The translations under genes and the position numbers were made by a program. A stretch of DNA of 64,000 nucleotides from Candidatus Babelota bacterium (GTDB lineage Bacteria; Babelota; Babeliae; Babelales; Babelaceae): contig JAMCTG010000005.1 of NCBI GenBank assembly GCA_023379005.1, forward strand, positions 617,315 through 681,314. Direction: 5' to 3'. Shown in pieces: positions 1 through 9,126 of the stretch. Position 1 is the first letter of the stretch. The number at the start of each line of letters is the position of its first letter. The notes beneath the pieces were generated by a model, which worked only from the letters and a program-made list of their open reading frames with translations, ran no database searches and was not told where the DNA came from.

Positions 1-439
1 AAACTTGTCTTTTATCTTGATGATTATCTGAAGGATACGATACAGCCAAGTGAGCAATGGAATAATAATCTCTTTTAGCTTTAAATTCTTCAAGCAATGT
101 GTAATAACTATTATGATGCTTATAATCAATGCAATATAAATTTTGAATAATATCTTCCCAATTATTAAATTTCATCGATCCTTGATCTTGAATAACTATT
201 CTTTGACTGTAATTATTTTCAGACTCTATTTCAGGGATAAAATATTTTGAATTTTTTGAATCAGTTTTAATTTGCTTAAATCCTTTAGGAATATTTACCT
301 CAAGATTAATAAATATATCTTCAGTTTTAACAATTTTGAAAGGCAGACTAAATTTTAAAGGTTGATCAGAATATTCCATGGATAAAATTTGAATAATATT
401 TAATAAGTAAAGGAAAGAGAAAATTAATTTGAAATTCAT
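1..439 (-). CDS. Secreted hypothetical protein, partial (runs off the left edge)
   Basis: An open frame from the ATG at 439 runs off the window with no stop, giving about 146 residues. The N-terminus (MNFKLIFSFLYLLNIIQILS then Met-Glu) is a signal peptide. The protein is a tandem paralogue of the next gene (486-1040): both start MNFKLIFSFL and both contain a LLEEFKx3DxYSxA block followed by AVxY. The function is not recognised. The C-terminal part is outside the window. Confidence 0.75.
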   Translation of the reverse strand, partial: MNFKLIFSFLYLLNIIQILSMEYSDQPLKFSLPFKIVKTEDIFINLEVNIPKGFKQIKTDSKNSKYFIPEIESENNYSQRIVIQDQGSMKFNNWEDIIQNLYCIDYKHHNSYYTLLEEFKAKRDYYSIAHLAVSYPSDNHQDKRQV

Positions 440-485
440 AAGACACCTTTTGGGAAAAAATGTGCGTATATAATTATTAAAAAAT

Positions 486-1040
486 TTAAACTATCTGAAC
501 ATTTTTTTCTATGTACTCTTTCATTATTTTTAGAGCAGCCTCATCAGTCATTGGGTCTTTTATCGCAATTGTATATTGAATCCCAGAACAGTCATAAGGT
601 CCAGAAAAATATTTAGCAAATAAAACCTCTCTTCGACCATTTTTGGTATAAGCTACCGCAAAATATGCAACAGAATATGAATCTTTATTCTCTTTAAATT
701 CTTCAAGTAATTTAATATTAGTAACTCCATTAGGTACGACAACATATTTTATATGATTCATCATAAATTCTGCAGTTAAATTTGATCCCATAAAAATTTG
801 CGTACTAATAATATGGCTCCATTTGTCGGGAGTTTCTGTTTTTGGAATAAATTCCATCAAAGGACTAGGTTCAGATTGTATCATTTTGAAATTTTCAGGA
901 ATTATAACAGCGACCAAAACAGATTTTCCCAAATTAACTGGCAATCCTAATATGTTTTCTTTGCATGGAAATTGATCCATAGGTAAAATTTGAGACAAAC
1001 TTGATAAACACAAAAAAGAGAATATTAATTTGAAATTCAT
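486..1040 (-). CDS. Secreted hypothetical protein, paralogue of the gene at 1-439
   Basis: A 184-residue protein with a signal peptide (MNFKLIFSFLCLSSLSQILP) and a mature part of about 165 residues without membrane segments. It shares the signal sequence and the LLEEFKxNKDSYSVAYFAVAY-type block with its downstream neighbour, so the pair arose by tandem duplication. The gap between them is 46 bp. It is probably periplasmic or released. I do not recognise a family. Confidence 0.75.
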   Translation of the reverse strand: MNFKLIFSFLCLSSLSQILPMDQFPCKENILGLPVNLGKSVLVAVIIPENFKMIQSEPSPLMEFIPKTETPDKWSHIISTQIFMGSNLTAEFMMNHIKYVVVPNGVTNIKLLEEFKENKDSYSVAYFAVAYTKNGRREVLFAKYFSGPYDCSGIQYTIAIKDPMTDEAALKIMKEYIEKNVQIV

Positions 1041-1125
1041 AATTGTTCCTGATTTTTATTAGTATAATTTGTTAAAATTTTTTATATTATATATGTTTTT
1101 TATTTTATAGTCATTAGAGAAAAAC

Positions 1126-1992
1126 ATGAAAAAAATATTATTTACAATTCTTTTTCCACTAACAATGCTTGCAAATAATTGGAATCAATTACTAGAACAG
1201 TATCGTAACATTATGGGTGAAAGTACTTATCAACTTATTTATAAGCAATATCAAGATTTTGTTTTAGGCAAAGCACCCGCAATTGCTGATCAATGTATCA
1301 AACAAATTCCAATTGTTGAATGTGGCCAAGAACTTGTTGATTTGAGAGCGGTCAATCATACTCGAATAAAAGTTATGGAAGATGGAGATCTTATTAAAGC
1401 TCATACATATTCTGAAGATATTGATCCACGTTGCACAAAACATGCAATGATTCGCAGAGGAGTATTTGAAGCTCTTGAACGAATGATTGATAAGCTTGAT
1501 GAATTAGCTTCTGAATTCGGATATGAAAAAGGTGATTTAGAAATAAAACTTTTTGAAGGGTTGCGTGATCTTACAACTCAGAAACAACTTTTTGATTCAA
1601 AAATGAAAATAATTTTGCAAGAAAATCCAGACATGACTGAACAAGAGGCATATACAGAAACATCAAAATGGGTTTCTCCATACATCAATAATGTTCCTGT
1701 ACATTCAACAGGAGCTGCAATCGATATTCATTTGTGGAGCAGAAAAGCACAATCATTTTGTGATATGGGCCGTTTTAATGTTGGTGGAAATTTAGCACCA
1801 ATGTTTAGTGAAGATGCTACACTTTCAGATAAACAAAAAACAAATCGTTTATTATTTTTGATAGCTGCAACAAAAGCTGGGCTGACAAATTATCTTTATG
1901 AATTTTGGCACTTTTCTTATGGTGACCGCTATGCATTTTATTGGAGAGAATCAAATCCAGATTTAAAAATTGCAATTTATGGGCCTGCATAA
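1126..1992 (+). CDS. Secreted VanX-like D-Ala-D-Ala dipeptidase (peptidase M15D)
   Basis: A 288-residue protein with a signal peptide (residues 1-16). The zinc-site signature of M15 peptidases is present as VHSTGAAIDIH (Ser-x-x-Gly-x-Ala-x-Asp, about residues 191-201) and as YEFWHFSYGDRYAFY near residues 258-272, matching the VanX EWWH element with Phe for the first Trp. VanX enzymes hydrolyse D-Ala-D-Ala dipeptide. An exported form would act on cell-wall fragments, either its own or those of prey or host-associated bacteria. A second M15 peptidase lies just downstream on the other strand. Confidence 0.8.
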   Translation: MKKILFTILFPLTMLANNWNQLLEQYRNIMGESTYQLIYKQYQDFVLGKAPAIADQCIKQIPIVECGQELVDLRAVNHTRIKVMEDGDLIKAHTYSEDIDPRCTKHAMIRRGVFEALERMIDKLDELASEFGYEKGDLEIKLFEGLRDLTTQKQLFDSKMKIILQENPDMTEQEAYTETSKWVSPYINNVPVHSTGAAIDIHLWSRKAQSFCDMGRFNVGGNLAPMFSEDATLSDKQKTNRLLFLIAATKAGLTNYLYEFWHFSYGDRYAFYWRESNPDLKIAIYGPA

Positions 1993-2004
1993 ATAATTAA
2001 AAAT

Positions 2005-2355
2005 TTATTGTTTTAAATACTGCAAACAACTAGTAAGACAAATTTTTTGGGCTAGAGTAATATTACTGATCATTATCCAATTGGCTAGATCACCATCATA
2101 AAGTTGCTGTTTTTCATCACTCAAGTTGTTTACTTTAAAATCCAAACCAATTATTTCAATTTTATCTTTATCTTCTTTTGACCAAGTTGCAAAATCATCA
2201 ATAAAGAATTTTAAATAAATTGGAAGTCTGTTTTTGTATACTTCAAATTCTTTTTTAGTAATGTGCTCAATATTTGAAATTGATATTTTTGATTCTGTAA
2301 TTCCTGTAAATAAAGGAAATGTGAACAAATTTAAAACAATTAATGTCTTAGTCAC
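2005..2355 (-). CDS. Small secreted hypothetical protein
   Basis: A 116-residue frame with a GTG start and a weak hydrophobic N-terminus (about residues 1-18) that may be a signal peptide. The rest is charged and without recognised motifs. It ends 12 bp from the stop of the convergent VanX-like gene and follows the M15 peptidase at 2384-3178 by 28 bp, so the two may be cotranscribed. The start codon is uncertain. Confidence 0.5.
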   Translation of the reverse strand: MTKTLIVLNLFTFPLFTGITESKISISNIEHITKKEFEVYKNRLPIYLKFFIDDFATWSKEDKDKIEIIGLDFKVNNLSDEKQQLYDGDLANWIMISNITLAQKICLTSCLQYLKQ

Positions 2356-2383
2356 AACTTTTTTCTTTAATCAAAAAAAATAT

Positions 2384-3178
2384 TTATTCAAATAATTCAG
2401 GTCGATATTCAAAATGCATTGTATCATAATGATACCATTTACCACCCCAAATAAATCCATATTTTTCAAAAATTAGAACAATTTCCCATGGAACTTTATT
2501 GTGATATTTAAGTTCAGATTCTTCAGAAATTTTTAAACCTTCTTTAACTAAATCCCATTGCCAATACTGTGCAAGATTTGAATTAATATCGATGGTCATT
2601 CCAAAACTATGATTACTTAAACGATTAGTATTTGCAATCATACGCCAGTTATAAGTTCCTCCTGGATTGATAAGAAAAGGAAGAAATTCTGGATGTTGTA
2701 AAACTAGATCTTCTAATTCCTCTGAAATAAGAATTAATTTTTCGTGAACATTGTTTATTTTTGTTACTTTTAAACGATATGTGCCGACACCAAAAATTCG
2801 TGGCATCCAATCTATTTTTTCTAAATTATTTTCTACTTCTTCTGGAGAATTTCCATACATTTTTCTAAAAAAAGGTTCATATCTAATACGACCAGGATCA
2901 GATTGAGGAGCATCTATAATTCCTGAAATATAACGAGCTTGATTTACTTGATCTGCAAGAGAAGGATTGTTAAGTTTTTCCATACCAGATTTTGTAATAT
3001 TTCCATCTTCAACTTTCATATAACTTCCATCTGACCAAATAACATAATCTTCATTAACTTCGTGAATATGATCTGGATATGCTTGTTGAAGTTTTTGCAA
3101 GTTTTCTAATAGTTGCTCATTAGCATGAATAGATACAAAAAATGTTAATAAAGCAAAAATTATTAATTTATTTTTCAT
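2384..3178 (-). CDS. Secreted VanY-like M15 peptidase (peptidase_M15_4 type)
   Basis: A 264-residue protein with a signal peptide (residues 1-19). The metal-binding pattern of M15 peptidases is seen as NHSFGMTIDIN (His-x3-Gly-x3-Asp, about residue 190) and as WYHYDTMHFEYRPEL near the C-terminus. This spacing fits the M15 carboxypeptidase / L-Ala-D-Glu endopeptidase branch acting on peptidoglycan stem peptides. Two different exported M15 enzymes within 2 kb suggest a cell-wall turnover or bacteriolytic module. Confidence 0.8.
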   Translation of the reverse strand: MKNKLIIFALLTFFVSIHANEQLLENLQKLQQAYPDHIHEVNEDYVIWSDGSYMKVEDGNITKSGMEKLNNPSLADQVNQARYISGIIDAPQSDPGRIRYEPFFRKMYGNSPEEVENNLEKIDWMPRIFGVGTYRLKVTKINNVHEKLILISEELEDLVLQHPEFLPFLINPGGTYNWRMIANTNRLSNHSFGMTIDINSNLAQYWQWDLVKEGLKISEESELKYHNKVPWEIVLIFEKYGFIWGGKWYHYDTMHFEYRPELFE

Positions 3179-3281
3179 GATTTTTTTCTATTTTAATTAT
3201 AATTTTATCATATCAAATTGGGGTGAGAAAAATCAATAATTTAGACAAAAAGTGACTATTTTTAGGGTAAAAATAAGTTAT

Positions 3282-3968
3282 TTACCATTTAACATCTTTT
3301 GTCATCAATGGTTCATTTGAAAGATAATTTTCAAAATTATCATAAAAATCATTTAATTTTTTCTGAAAAATTATTTTGTTTACAAGAAGATCAAATATTT
3401 GTTCAGGATTAAAATTTATCGGATCTTCCCATAAATTAATTGTACTGTGTTGAGACATCAAAAATTCTGTCAGTGTTGTAAATGTTGGTTTTTGCTTGAA
3501 ATAATTTTGTAAAATTTTATGCCAAGATTCAATTATATTTTCATCATTACATAATTTTTTTTCTTCTTCAAAAATCACATCAAAATAATTTATAATTTCT
3601 TGCCATCTTTCAATTTTGTCATATAAAACAACATCTTCTGCAAATTTCATTATTAAAGGAAATAATCGTATATAAAGTGGCGTATATTGCGAAAGTGCGT
3701 ATCTATTAAAAAAATTAATTTCAAAATTTTCCATGCGCAAAATATCTAATAAATTATGAAAAAGCATTCCCGCTCGAAAACTTGATGGCTCATTTACAAT
3801 ATCGTTCCATGATGCTGGTTCAATATGTGTAGATTCGCGACTTAAGTTTGCATAATATCTAATATCAGGAAAACTTGTTCCAACAATAAATTCTTTTTTA
3901 TCGACAGTTGGTGGCAATAAAAGAAATATTTTTAATGCAAACACAACATGCATAATAGGAGCTGCCAT
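3282..3968 (-). CDS. Hypothetical protein, possibly zinc-dependent phospholipase C-like
   Basis: A 228-residue protein without a clear signal peptide. The N-terminal third has spaced His/Asp residues in sequence contexts typical of helical metalloproteins: MHVVFAL, GTSFPDIRYYANL, ESTHIEPASW and GMLFHNLLD. This resembles the zinc-dependent phospholipase C / nuclease P1-like fold, but I cannot confirm all ligands. It is a single gene flanked by intergenic gaps of 103 and 49 bp. The functional guess is weak. Confidence 0.55.
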   Translation of the reverse strand: MAAPIMHVVFALKIFLLLPPTVDKKEFIVGTSFPDIRYYANLSRESTHIEPASWNDIVNEPSSFRAGMLFHNLLDILRMENFEINFFNRYALSQYTPLYIRLFPLIMKFAEDVVLYDKIERWQEIINYFDVIFEEEKKLCNDENIIESWHKILQNYFKQKPTFTTLTEFLMSQHSTINLWEDPINFNPEQIFDLLVNKIIFQKKLNDFYDNFENYLSNEPLMTKDVKW

Positions 3969-4017
3969 GATATACCTTTCAGTTAAGCAAAGGTATTATA
4001 AAAAATAAAAAAATAAA

Positions 4018-5688
4018 TTAATATCTTCTTCTTTTCTCAGGTCTGCCACCTCGCTCAAAACGTCTGCCTCTTTCTTGGCGCCAACCTCTTTCTGGTTTTC
4101 TGCCGAAAATAGCTCTGACCAAGAAAACTTTGTGCGGTTTTTTGCTTACAGGGTTTGTCTTCATTGCTTCTAAACATTTTTCCAAACGATTTTCTGGAAT
4201 AGAAATAAATGTTTTATTTGGCAACACGCGAACTTTATTAACTTCATTAGGAAGTAACGTACATGTTGGATATAAATAATTACGAACATCTTCTTCGGTC
4301 AATCCATCTTGTAGACCAAGCTCGATGCAAATTTCTTGTGGAACTGATGAAGTTTTTTCGTGAGAAACTTGTCCTAAATCGTCATGAACCATGTCTTTAA
4401 AAAATTTATCTTCTAAAGCCATGGCCAAAGAATTTCTAATTTCATCTTCACTAAAAGAAGATATAAGATCTTTTACTACTTTATGTACTGGAGATAATCT
4501 AATATCAGGTTTTTTTGCTTGTTCTATAAAATCTGAAACGGCTCCAACTTTTAAATGAATTATCGTATCAATTGGTGGAACCGGAATTTCTTGTAGTTTT
4601 GCATTCACCGCTTTTTCAAGTTTTTTAATTTTAAAAACTTCAGAAGGTAAAATAAAAGTTATTGCAACACCTTTTTTGCCCGCGCGTCCTGTTCTGCCGA
4701 TACGATGTACATAACTTTCGTATTCTTCTGGTATGGAAAAATTAATAACATGGGTTAATTCAGAAACATCTATGCCACGTGCAGCAACATCTGTCGCTAC
4801 TAAAATTGAAAAATCTTTATTCTTAAAGCCTTTAATGACATGATTTCGTAAAGTTTGTTTCATATCACCGTGAAGGCAATTAGTTTTAAAGCCTTTACTA
4901 ATTAACTCTTCCATCACTTCACTTGTAAGCATTTTGGTTCTACAAAAAATAATACCATAAAAATCTGGTGCTGCTTCTATAAAACGAGTTAAAGCTTTTA
5001 TTTTATTTCGTGACGGTACTAAACAATAATATTGTTCTACTTGAGGAGTAAGAGATTCTTTTGCTGCAGTTTTAATTGTTAAAACATTTTTCATATGAGA
5101 CTTAATTAATTGACTAATTCCTGCCATTACTGTTGCAGAAAATAACCATATTGCACGATCTTTTGGTGCGTATTCAAGAATACTACTAATTTCTTCTTTG
5201 AATCCCATATCAAGCATAATGTCTGCTTCATCAAGAATAAGAATTTTTAATGCATTTAATGACAATGTTTTTCGTCTTAAATGGTCATTGAGTCTACCAG
5301 GTGTACCAACAATAATTTGTGCGCCGCGTTTAATATTTGCGATTTGTCGTTCTATGGGCATACCACCAAAAACAGGTTCTATAATAATATTAGTATGGCG
5401 AGAAATATCTTTAAGACTTTCATAAATTTGCAAGACAAGTTCTCTTGTAGGGGCTATTACCATGCCTTGTACTGCTTTTAATGATGGATCTATGTTGTCC
5501 AATAACGGAATTCCATATGCCAAAGTTTTTCCAGTTCCAGTAGGTGCTTGAACGTGTACATCAGACTCTGGATTTTTAAGTAATATTGGTATAACTTTTG
5601 CTTGGACTTCAGTAGGTGTTGTAAAATTAAGAGCATCTAGAGATTTTTTAATCTCAGGCAATAGATCTATATCAGCAAATGTTTTCAC
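4018..5688 (-). CDS. DEAD-box RNA helicase with DbpA-type RNA-binding tail
   Basis: A 556-residue DEAD-box ATPase. Motifs in order: Q-motif region TPTEVQAKVIP, motif I APTGTGKT, Ia PTREL, GTPGR, motif II DEAD (LDEADIMLDMGF), motif III SAT, motif V ATDVAARGID and motif VI HRIGRTGRAG. After the helicase core comes a linker, a DbpA-like RNA-binding domain (about residues 450-530) and an Arg/Gly-rich basic tail. The layout is that of CsdA/DeaD-type enzymes remodelling ribosomal or messenger RNA in the cytoplasm. A close paralogue sits at 60576-62180. Confidence 0.92.
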   Translation of the reverse strand: MKTFADIDLLPEIKKSLDALNFTTPTEVQAKVIPILLKNPESDVHVQAPTGTGKTLAYGIPLLDNIDPSLKAVQGMVIAPTRELVLQIYESLKDISRHTNIIIEPVFGGMPIERQIANIKRGAQIIVGTPGRLNDHLRRKTLSLNALKILILDEADIMLDMGFKEEISSILEYAPKDRAIWLFSATVMAGISQLIKSHMKNVLTIKTAAKESLTPQVEQYYCLVPSRNKIKALTRFIEAAPDFYGIIFCRTKMLTSEVMEELISKGFKTNCLHGDMKQTLRNHVIKGFKNKDFSILVATDVAARGIDVSELTHVINFSIPEEYESYVHRIGRTGRAGKKGVAITFILPSEVFKIKKLEKAVNAKLQEIPVPPIDTIIHLKVGAVSDFIEQAKKPDIRLSPVHKVVKDLISSFSEDEIRNSLAMALEDKFFKDMVHDDLGQVSHEKTSSVPQEICIELGLQDGLTEEDVRNYLYPTCTLLPNEVNKVRVLPNKTFISIPENRLEKCLEAMKTNPVSKKPHKVFLVRAIFGRKPERGWRQERGRRFERGGRPEKRRRY

Positions 5689-5821
5689 AAATACCTTTCG
5701 TTTAAAATTTTATTCTTCAGCGCCAAAATGACAATGCTTATGATTATTTTGTTTTCAGCTATAACAAATAGTTATTGCTGCTTACAATATTTCATTAGTT
5801 TAAAGGAAAATTTTTTTAAAG

Positions 5822-5850
5822 TTACACAATTTTTTATCTAATAGTATAAT
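5822..5850 (+). promoter_or_regulatory. Probable mntH promoter giving a leaderless mRNA
   Basis: TTACAC (5822-5827), a 17-bp spacer and a perfect TATAAT (5845-5850). The -10 box ends only 7 bp before the ATG at 5858, so transcription would begin at or next to the start codon. No Shine-Dalgarno sequence precedes the ATG. Confidence 0.55.
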
Positions 5851-5857
5851 TGCCCAT

Positions 5858-7108
5858 ATGAATTACACACATTCCAAATTATTTTTATATTTCAAACGCT
5901 TTCTTTCTTTTGTAGGCCCAGGCTATCTTGTAGCAGTTGGTTATATGGACCCAGGTAATTGGGTTACTGGAATAGCAGCAGGTTCCGGCTATGGCTATAC
6001 ATTATTATCTGTGATTTTTATTTCCAATATTATGGCAATATTGTTGCAACATTGCGCTTTAAAATTGGGCGTTGTAACAGGAAAAGATCTTGCTCGGATG
6101 TGTAGAGACAGATATTCTCGTCCGGTATCTTTAATGCTGTGGATTTTGGCCGAACTTGCAATCATCGCCACAGATCTTGCTGAAGTAATTGGTTCTGCAC
6201 TGGGTTTAAAATTGCTTTTTGGAATCCCGCTTATTTGGGGAGTCTGCATTACAGCTGCTGATGTTTTGCTCTTGCTAATTTTTGCACAAAGGCGTAAAAA
6301 GACTGTTGAAATTGTAGTTGCGGCTTTAATTGCTGTAATTTTTATTTGTTTTGCAATTATTATTTATTTGGCACGTCCAGAAATTGGCGCATTACTTCAA
6401 GGATTTATACCAACATTAAATATTATTCGAGATCCAAATTTACTTTATCTTGCTATAGGAATTTTGGGTGCAACTGTAATGCCGCACAATTTGTATTTGC
6501 ATTCTGCATTGGTAAAAGATAAAACTTCTACTCCAAAAAAAGAATCAATTTTGTTTTATACAATAGATCTTTGTATTGCATTGACTTGGGCATTTTTTGT
6601 AAATGCAGCAATTTTAATTGTCGCAGCTTCAGTATTTTATAAAAATGGAATCTATGAAGTTGCAGAACTTCAAGATGCATATGCGTTGTTTACGCCAATT
6701 TTAAATACGACACTAGCAAGTTTTGTTTTTGCACTTGCATTATTAATTTCTGGACAAAATTCTACATTGACAGGCACTCTTGCGGGCCAAATTATTATGG
6801 AAGGGTTTATAAATTTTTCCATTCCAGCCTGGTTGCGCCGCTTACTTGGACGTTTAATTGCAATTATTCCAGCCTTAATTGGAATTATTTTTTATGGTGA
6901 ATGTTGTTTGGCTAGCATGATGATTTTTAGCCAAATTATTTTAAGCTTGCAATTGCCTTTTGCAATTTTTCCACTAATTCGCTCAACTGGAGACAAAAAT
7001 GTTATGGGGGCTTTTGCAAATTCAAAAGCATTGAGTACAATTGTTTATTCAGTTGGAATTACAATTATTGTACTCAATGCTTTATTAATTTATCGTTTTT
7101 TTATATAA
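5858..7108 (+). CDS. mntH: Nramp-family Mn2+/Fe2+ transporter
   Basis: A 416-residue polytopic membrane protein with about 11 hydrophobic segments. The Nramp metal-site signatures are intact: DPGN at residues 31-34 in helix 1, and MPHN at 208-211 in helix 6. The family couples proton entry to uptake of Mn2+ or Fe2+ across the inner membrane. The length is typical of bacterial MntH. The gene stands alone between a divergent helicase gene and a convergent hypothetical gene whose end is 4 bp away. The promoter position suggests a leaderless transcript. Confidence 0.93.
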   Translation: MNYTHSKLFLYFKRFLSFVGPGYLVAVGYMDPGNWVTGIAAGSGYGYTLLSVIFISNIMAILLQHCALKLGVVTGKDLARMCRDRYSRPVSLMLWILAELAIIATDLAEVIGSALGLKLLFGIPLIWGVCITAADVLLLLIFAQRRKKTVEIVVAALIAVIFICFAIIIYLARPEIGALLQGFIPTLNIIRDPNLLYLAIGILGATVMPHNLYLHSALVKDKTSTPKKESILFYTIDLCIALTWAFFVNAAILIVAASVFYKNGIYEVAELQDAYALFTPILNTTLASFVFALALLISGQNSTLTGTLAGQIIMEGFINFSIPAWLRRLLGRLIAIIPALIGIIFYGECCLASMMIFSQIILSLQLPFAIFPLIRSTGDKNVMGAFANSKALSTIVYSVGITIIVLNALLIYRFFI

Positions 7109-7112
7109 ATAA

Positions 7113-7808
7113 TTATTTCTTTTGTGATTCTTTTTCTAATTCAGCATTAAATATTTTTTGCATGTTACCATCATGATTAGCAATTGACTCTCTTATATAT
7201 TTGCAAAAAGCAATTAGTTGTGGGTTATTGGAAGAAGTTTCACATTTCTTGGGAACCTTTCCTTCAAAAGGAACCCTATGTGGATGACGAAAACTTTGAA
7301 GAAATTTAGCCATACCAATTGGATCTTGATGATTTTCAGCAGCATCTGCCAAAAGTTCTATGTCTGACATTTTTTTGTCACCATAATAAAATTTATAGGG
7401 ACGAAAGAGATGAATTTCATCAAATGGAACATAATTGTAAAGCAATTTGATAACATTTTTTTTGTCTTTTGCTATTGCCAATTTTAATAACTCATATGCA
7501 GTTTTATATTCATAATCGACTTCTCCTTTGGAAACTTTTTCCAGTGTTGTCATTTCTTCGCGCAAACTGCACATTAATGCTTTGATTTGAGCAAAATTTT
7601 TAGGATCTTTTGTATCTTGATTTTCTATCAATCCTTTGAGTGTATTTATTTGTACTTCTTCGCTTACAGAAGAAAAAGCACTTCTTAAGCGAGAATATTC
7701 TTGGTCTGAACATTTTGCACAATTGTAATCATCGGTGCTATCCATGCTATTAATAATATTTGTGCCCATATTGATTATTAAAAACAATAATATATTAATT
7801 TTTTTCAC
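7113..7808 (-). CDS. Secreted hypothetical protein with possible ankyrin-like helices
   Basis: A 231-residue protein starting with a signal peptide (MKKINILLFLIINMGTNIIN then Ser-Met). The middle contains YELLKLAIAKDKKNVIKLLYNY, which resembles the helix-turn-helix of one ankyrin repeat, but no full array is visible. Two Cys (CAKC) follow the signal peptide. No family is recognised. Its stop lies 4 bp from the convergent mntH stop. Confidence 0.65.
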   Translation of the reverse strand: MKKINILLFLIINMGTNIINSMDSTDDYNCAKCSDQEYSRLRSAFSSVSEEVQINTLKGLIENQDTKDPKNFAQIKALMCSLREEMTTLEKVSKGEVDYEYKTAYELLKLAIAKDKKNVIKLLYNYVPFDEIHLFRPYKFYYGDKKMSDIELLADAAENHQDPIGMAKFLQSFRHPHRVPFEGKVPKKCETSSNNPQLIAFCKYIRESIANHDGNMQKIFNAELEKESQKK

Positions 7809-7919
7809 TGTTACTCCTATTGATTTGTGAAATAAATGTATTGTTACTAGAAAACCAGCTGTATCATAGCATTATTATTTGAAAAGAAAAAAATCTTTTG
7901 GATAAATTTAGGATAAAAA

Positions 7920-8534
7920 TTATTTTTTTAATTGTAAATTTACAATCTCATTAATCATATTATTAAAATCATTTTCAATATCTTTGACCAAATTCCCTTT
8001 AGTATCAAATGCTTTCCATGAAGTTCCAATATTAATTTCACAACTAACAGGAATCATTTGAAATGCTTTTGCAACTTGGCGCAGTTGAGCAACAGCGGAA
8101 GTAGCTCCAGATTCTCCGCCTGAGTATCCAACAAATGCAACTGGTTTATTGTTCCATTCTTTGTATAAACTATCCATGGCATTTTTTAATACGCCGGAAT
8201 AACCTGAGTTATATTCTGGAGAAACAATAATAAAAGCATCAGCTTCATTGATTTTGTCCGACCATTTTTTTGTTATAGGATCTTCAACTGTTTCTCGATA
8301 TGCAGGAGGCATTTCATCGTTGAAAAAAGGTAAATTATAATCTCTCAAATCGATAATTTCTGTTGTTATACTGTCATTCTTATCAGCCATTACTTTTAAT
8401 ATTCTGCCAAGCTTTTCAGAAGTTCTTCCTTGACGCGTGCTGCCGAGAATAATTTTGATATCTAATTTTTTTGCATCACAAATTAAAATTGTGATTAATG
8501 ATATAAAAAATATTAATTTAATTTTGATATTCAT
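7920..8534 (-). CDS. NADPH-dependent FMN reductase-like flavoprotein with a signal peptide
   Basis: A 204-residue protein. Residues 1-21 form a hydrophobic signal peptide (MNIKIKLIFFISLITILICD). From residue 23 the protein is a flavodoxin-fold FMN reductase: LDIKIILGSTRQGR phosphate-binding loop, LRDYNLPFFNDE, IVSPEYNSGYSGVLKNAMD and the VGYSGG block. Relatives are cytosolic and start at the first strand, so the N-terminal extension is unusual. The reaction is reduction of FMN (or quinones/azo compounds) by NAD(P)H. Export would place it away from the bacterial NADPH pool. Confidence 0.85.
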   Translation of the reverse strand: MNIKIKLIFFISLITILICDAKKLDIKIILGSTRQGRTSEKLGRILKVMADKNDSITTEIIDLRDYNLPFFNDEMPPAYRETVEDPITKKWSDKINEADAFIIVSPEYNSGYSGVLKNAMDSLYKEWNNKPVAFVGYSGGESGATSAVAQLRQVAKAFQMIPVSCEINIGTSWKAFDTKGNLVKDIENDFNNMINEIVNLQLKK

Positions 8535-8661
8535 GAGGACTCCTTTTTATAATTTTTCGGATATGAAATTGATGTTATCACTATTTTATAATTATTCAAA
8601 AAATATTTAGATCATGATATTTTTATGACAACATTTTTTGTTTTCAAAAAGAAAGTTTAAC

Positions 8662-8997
8662 ATGAAATATATATATTTATTTCTTTTATTAACTCCTCAA
8701 TTTTCATTTTCAATGTTGAGAGGTATTTATAGATTACAACCATTGAGAAGTTCATTTATAAGAACATTTGCTACGTTAACTGAAACACAAAAAATATTAT
8801 ATATGAAAAGGCTCGAGGAACTTGGAAAAAGATTAGATGAAGTAGAAAAAGATAGTATTTTTAAAAAAGAAGAATTCGAGAATCGTACTCATGCTGTTGC
8901 TGCTTCAAAAATTTTAGCAAATTCAGAAGCTAAAAAAAGAATTTTGGATATTGAAAAAGAAATTTTTGAAATTAAAATAAAATTGCAAGAAAAGTAA
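8662..8997 (+). CDS. Small secreted coiled-coil protein
   Basis: The ATG at 8662 begins a signal peptide (MKYIYLFLLLTPQFSFS then Met-Leu). The frame is open further upstream, to a TTG at 8638, but that start adds only basic residues before the signal. The mature 95 residues include a basic stretch and then a highly charged helix predicted to be a coiled coil (about residues 50-111, rich in Lys and Glu). The function is unknown. Confidence 0.6.
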   Translation: MKYIYLFLLLTPQFSFSMLRGIYRLQPLRSSFIRTFATLTETQKILYMKRLEELGKRLDEVEKDSIFKKEEFENRTHAVAASKILANSEAKKRILDIEKEIFEIKIKLQEK

Positions 8998-9126
8998 AAG
9001 GGGAAAATTATGAAAATGGTAAAATTTTAGATGAACCTGGTTTGCATAAATAGTTGCCAGAAGTTAAATAACTTAAAATTAAATTTTTTTCGATAATTCT
9101 TTGCGCGCCACAATTTTTTTCTTTTC

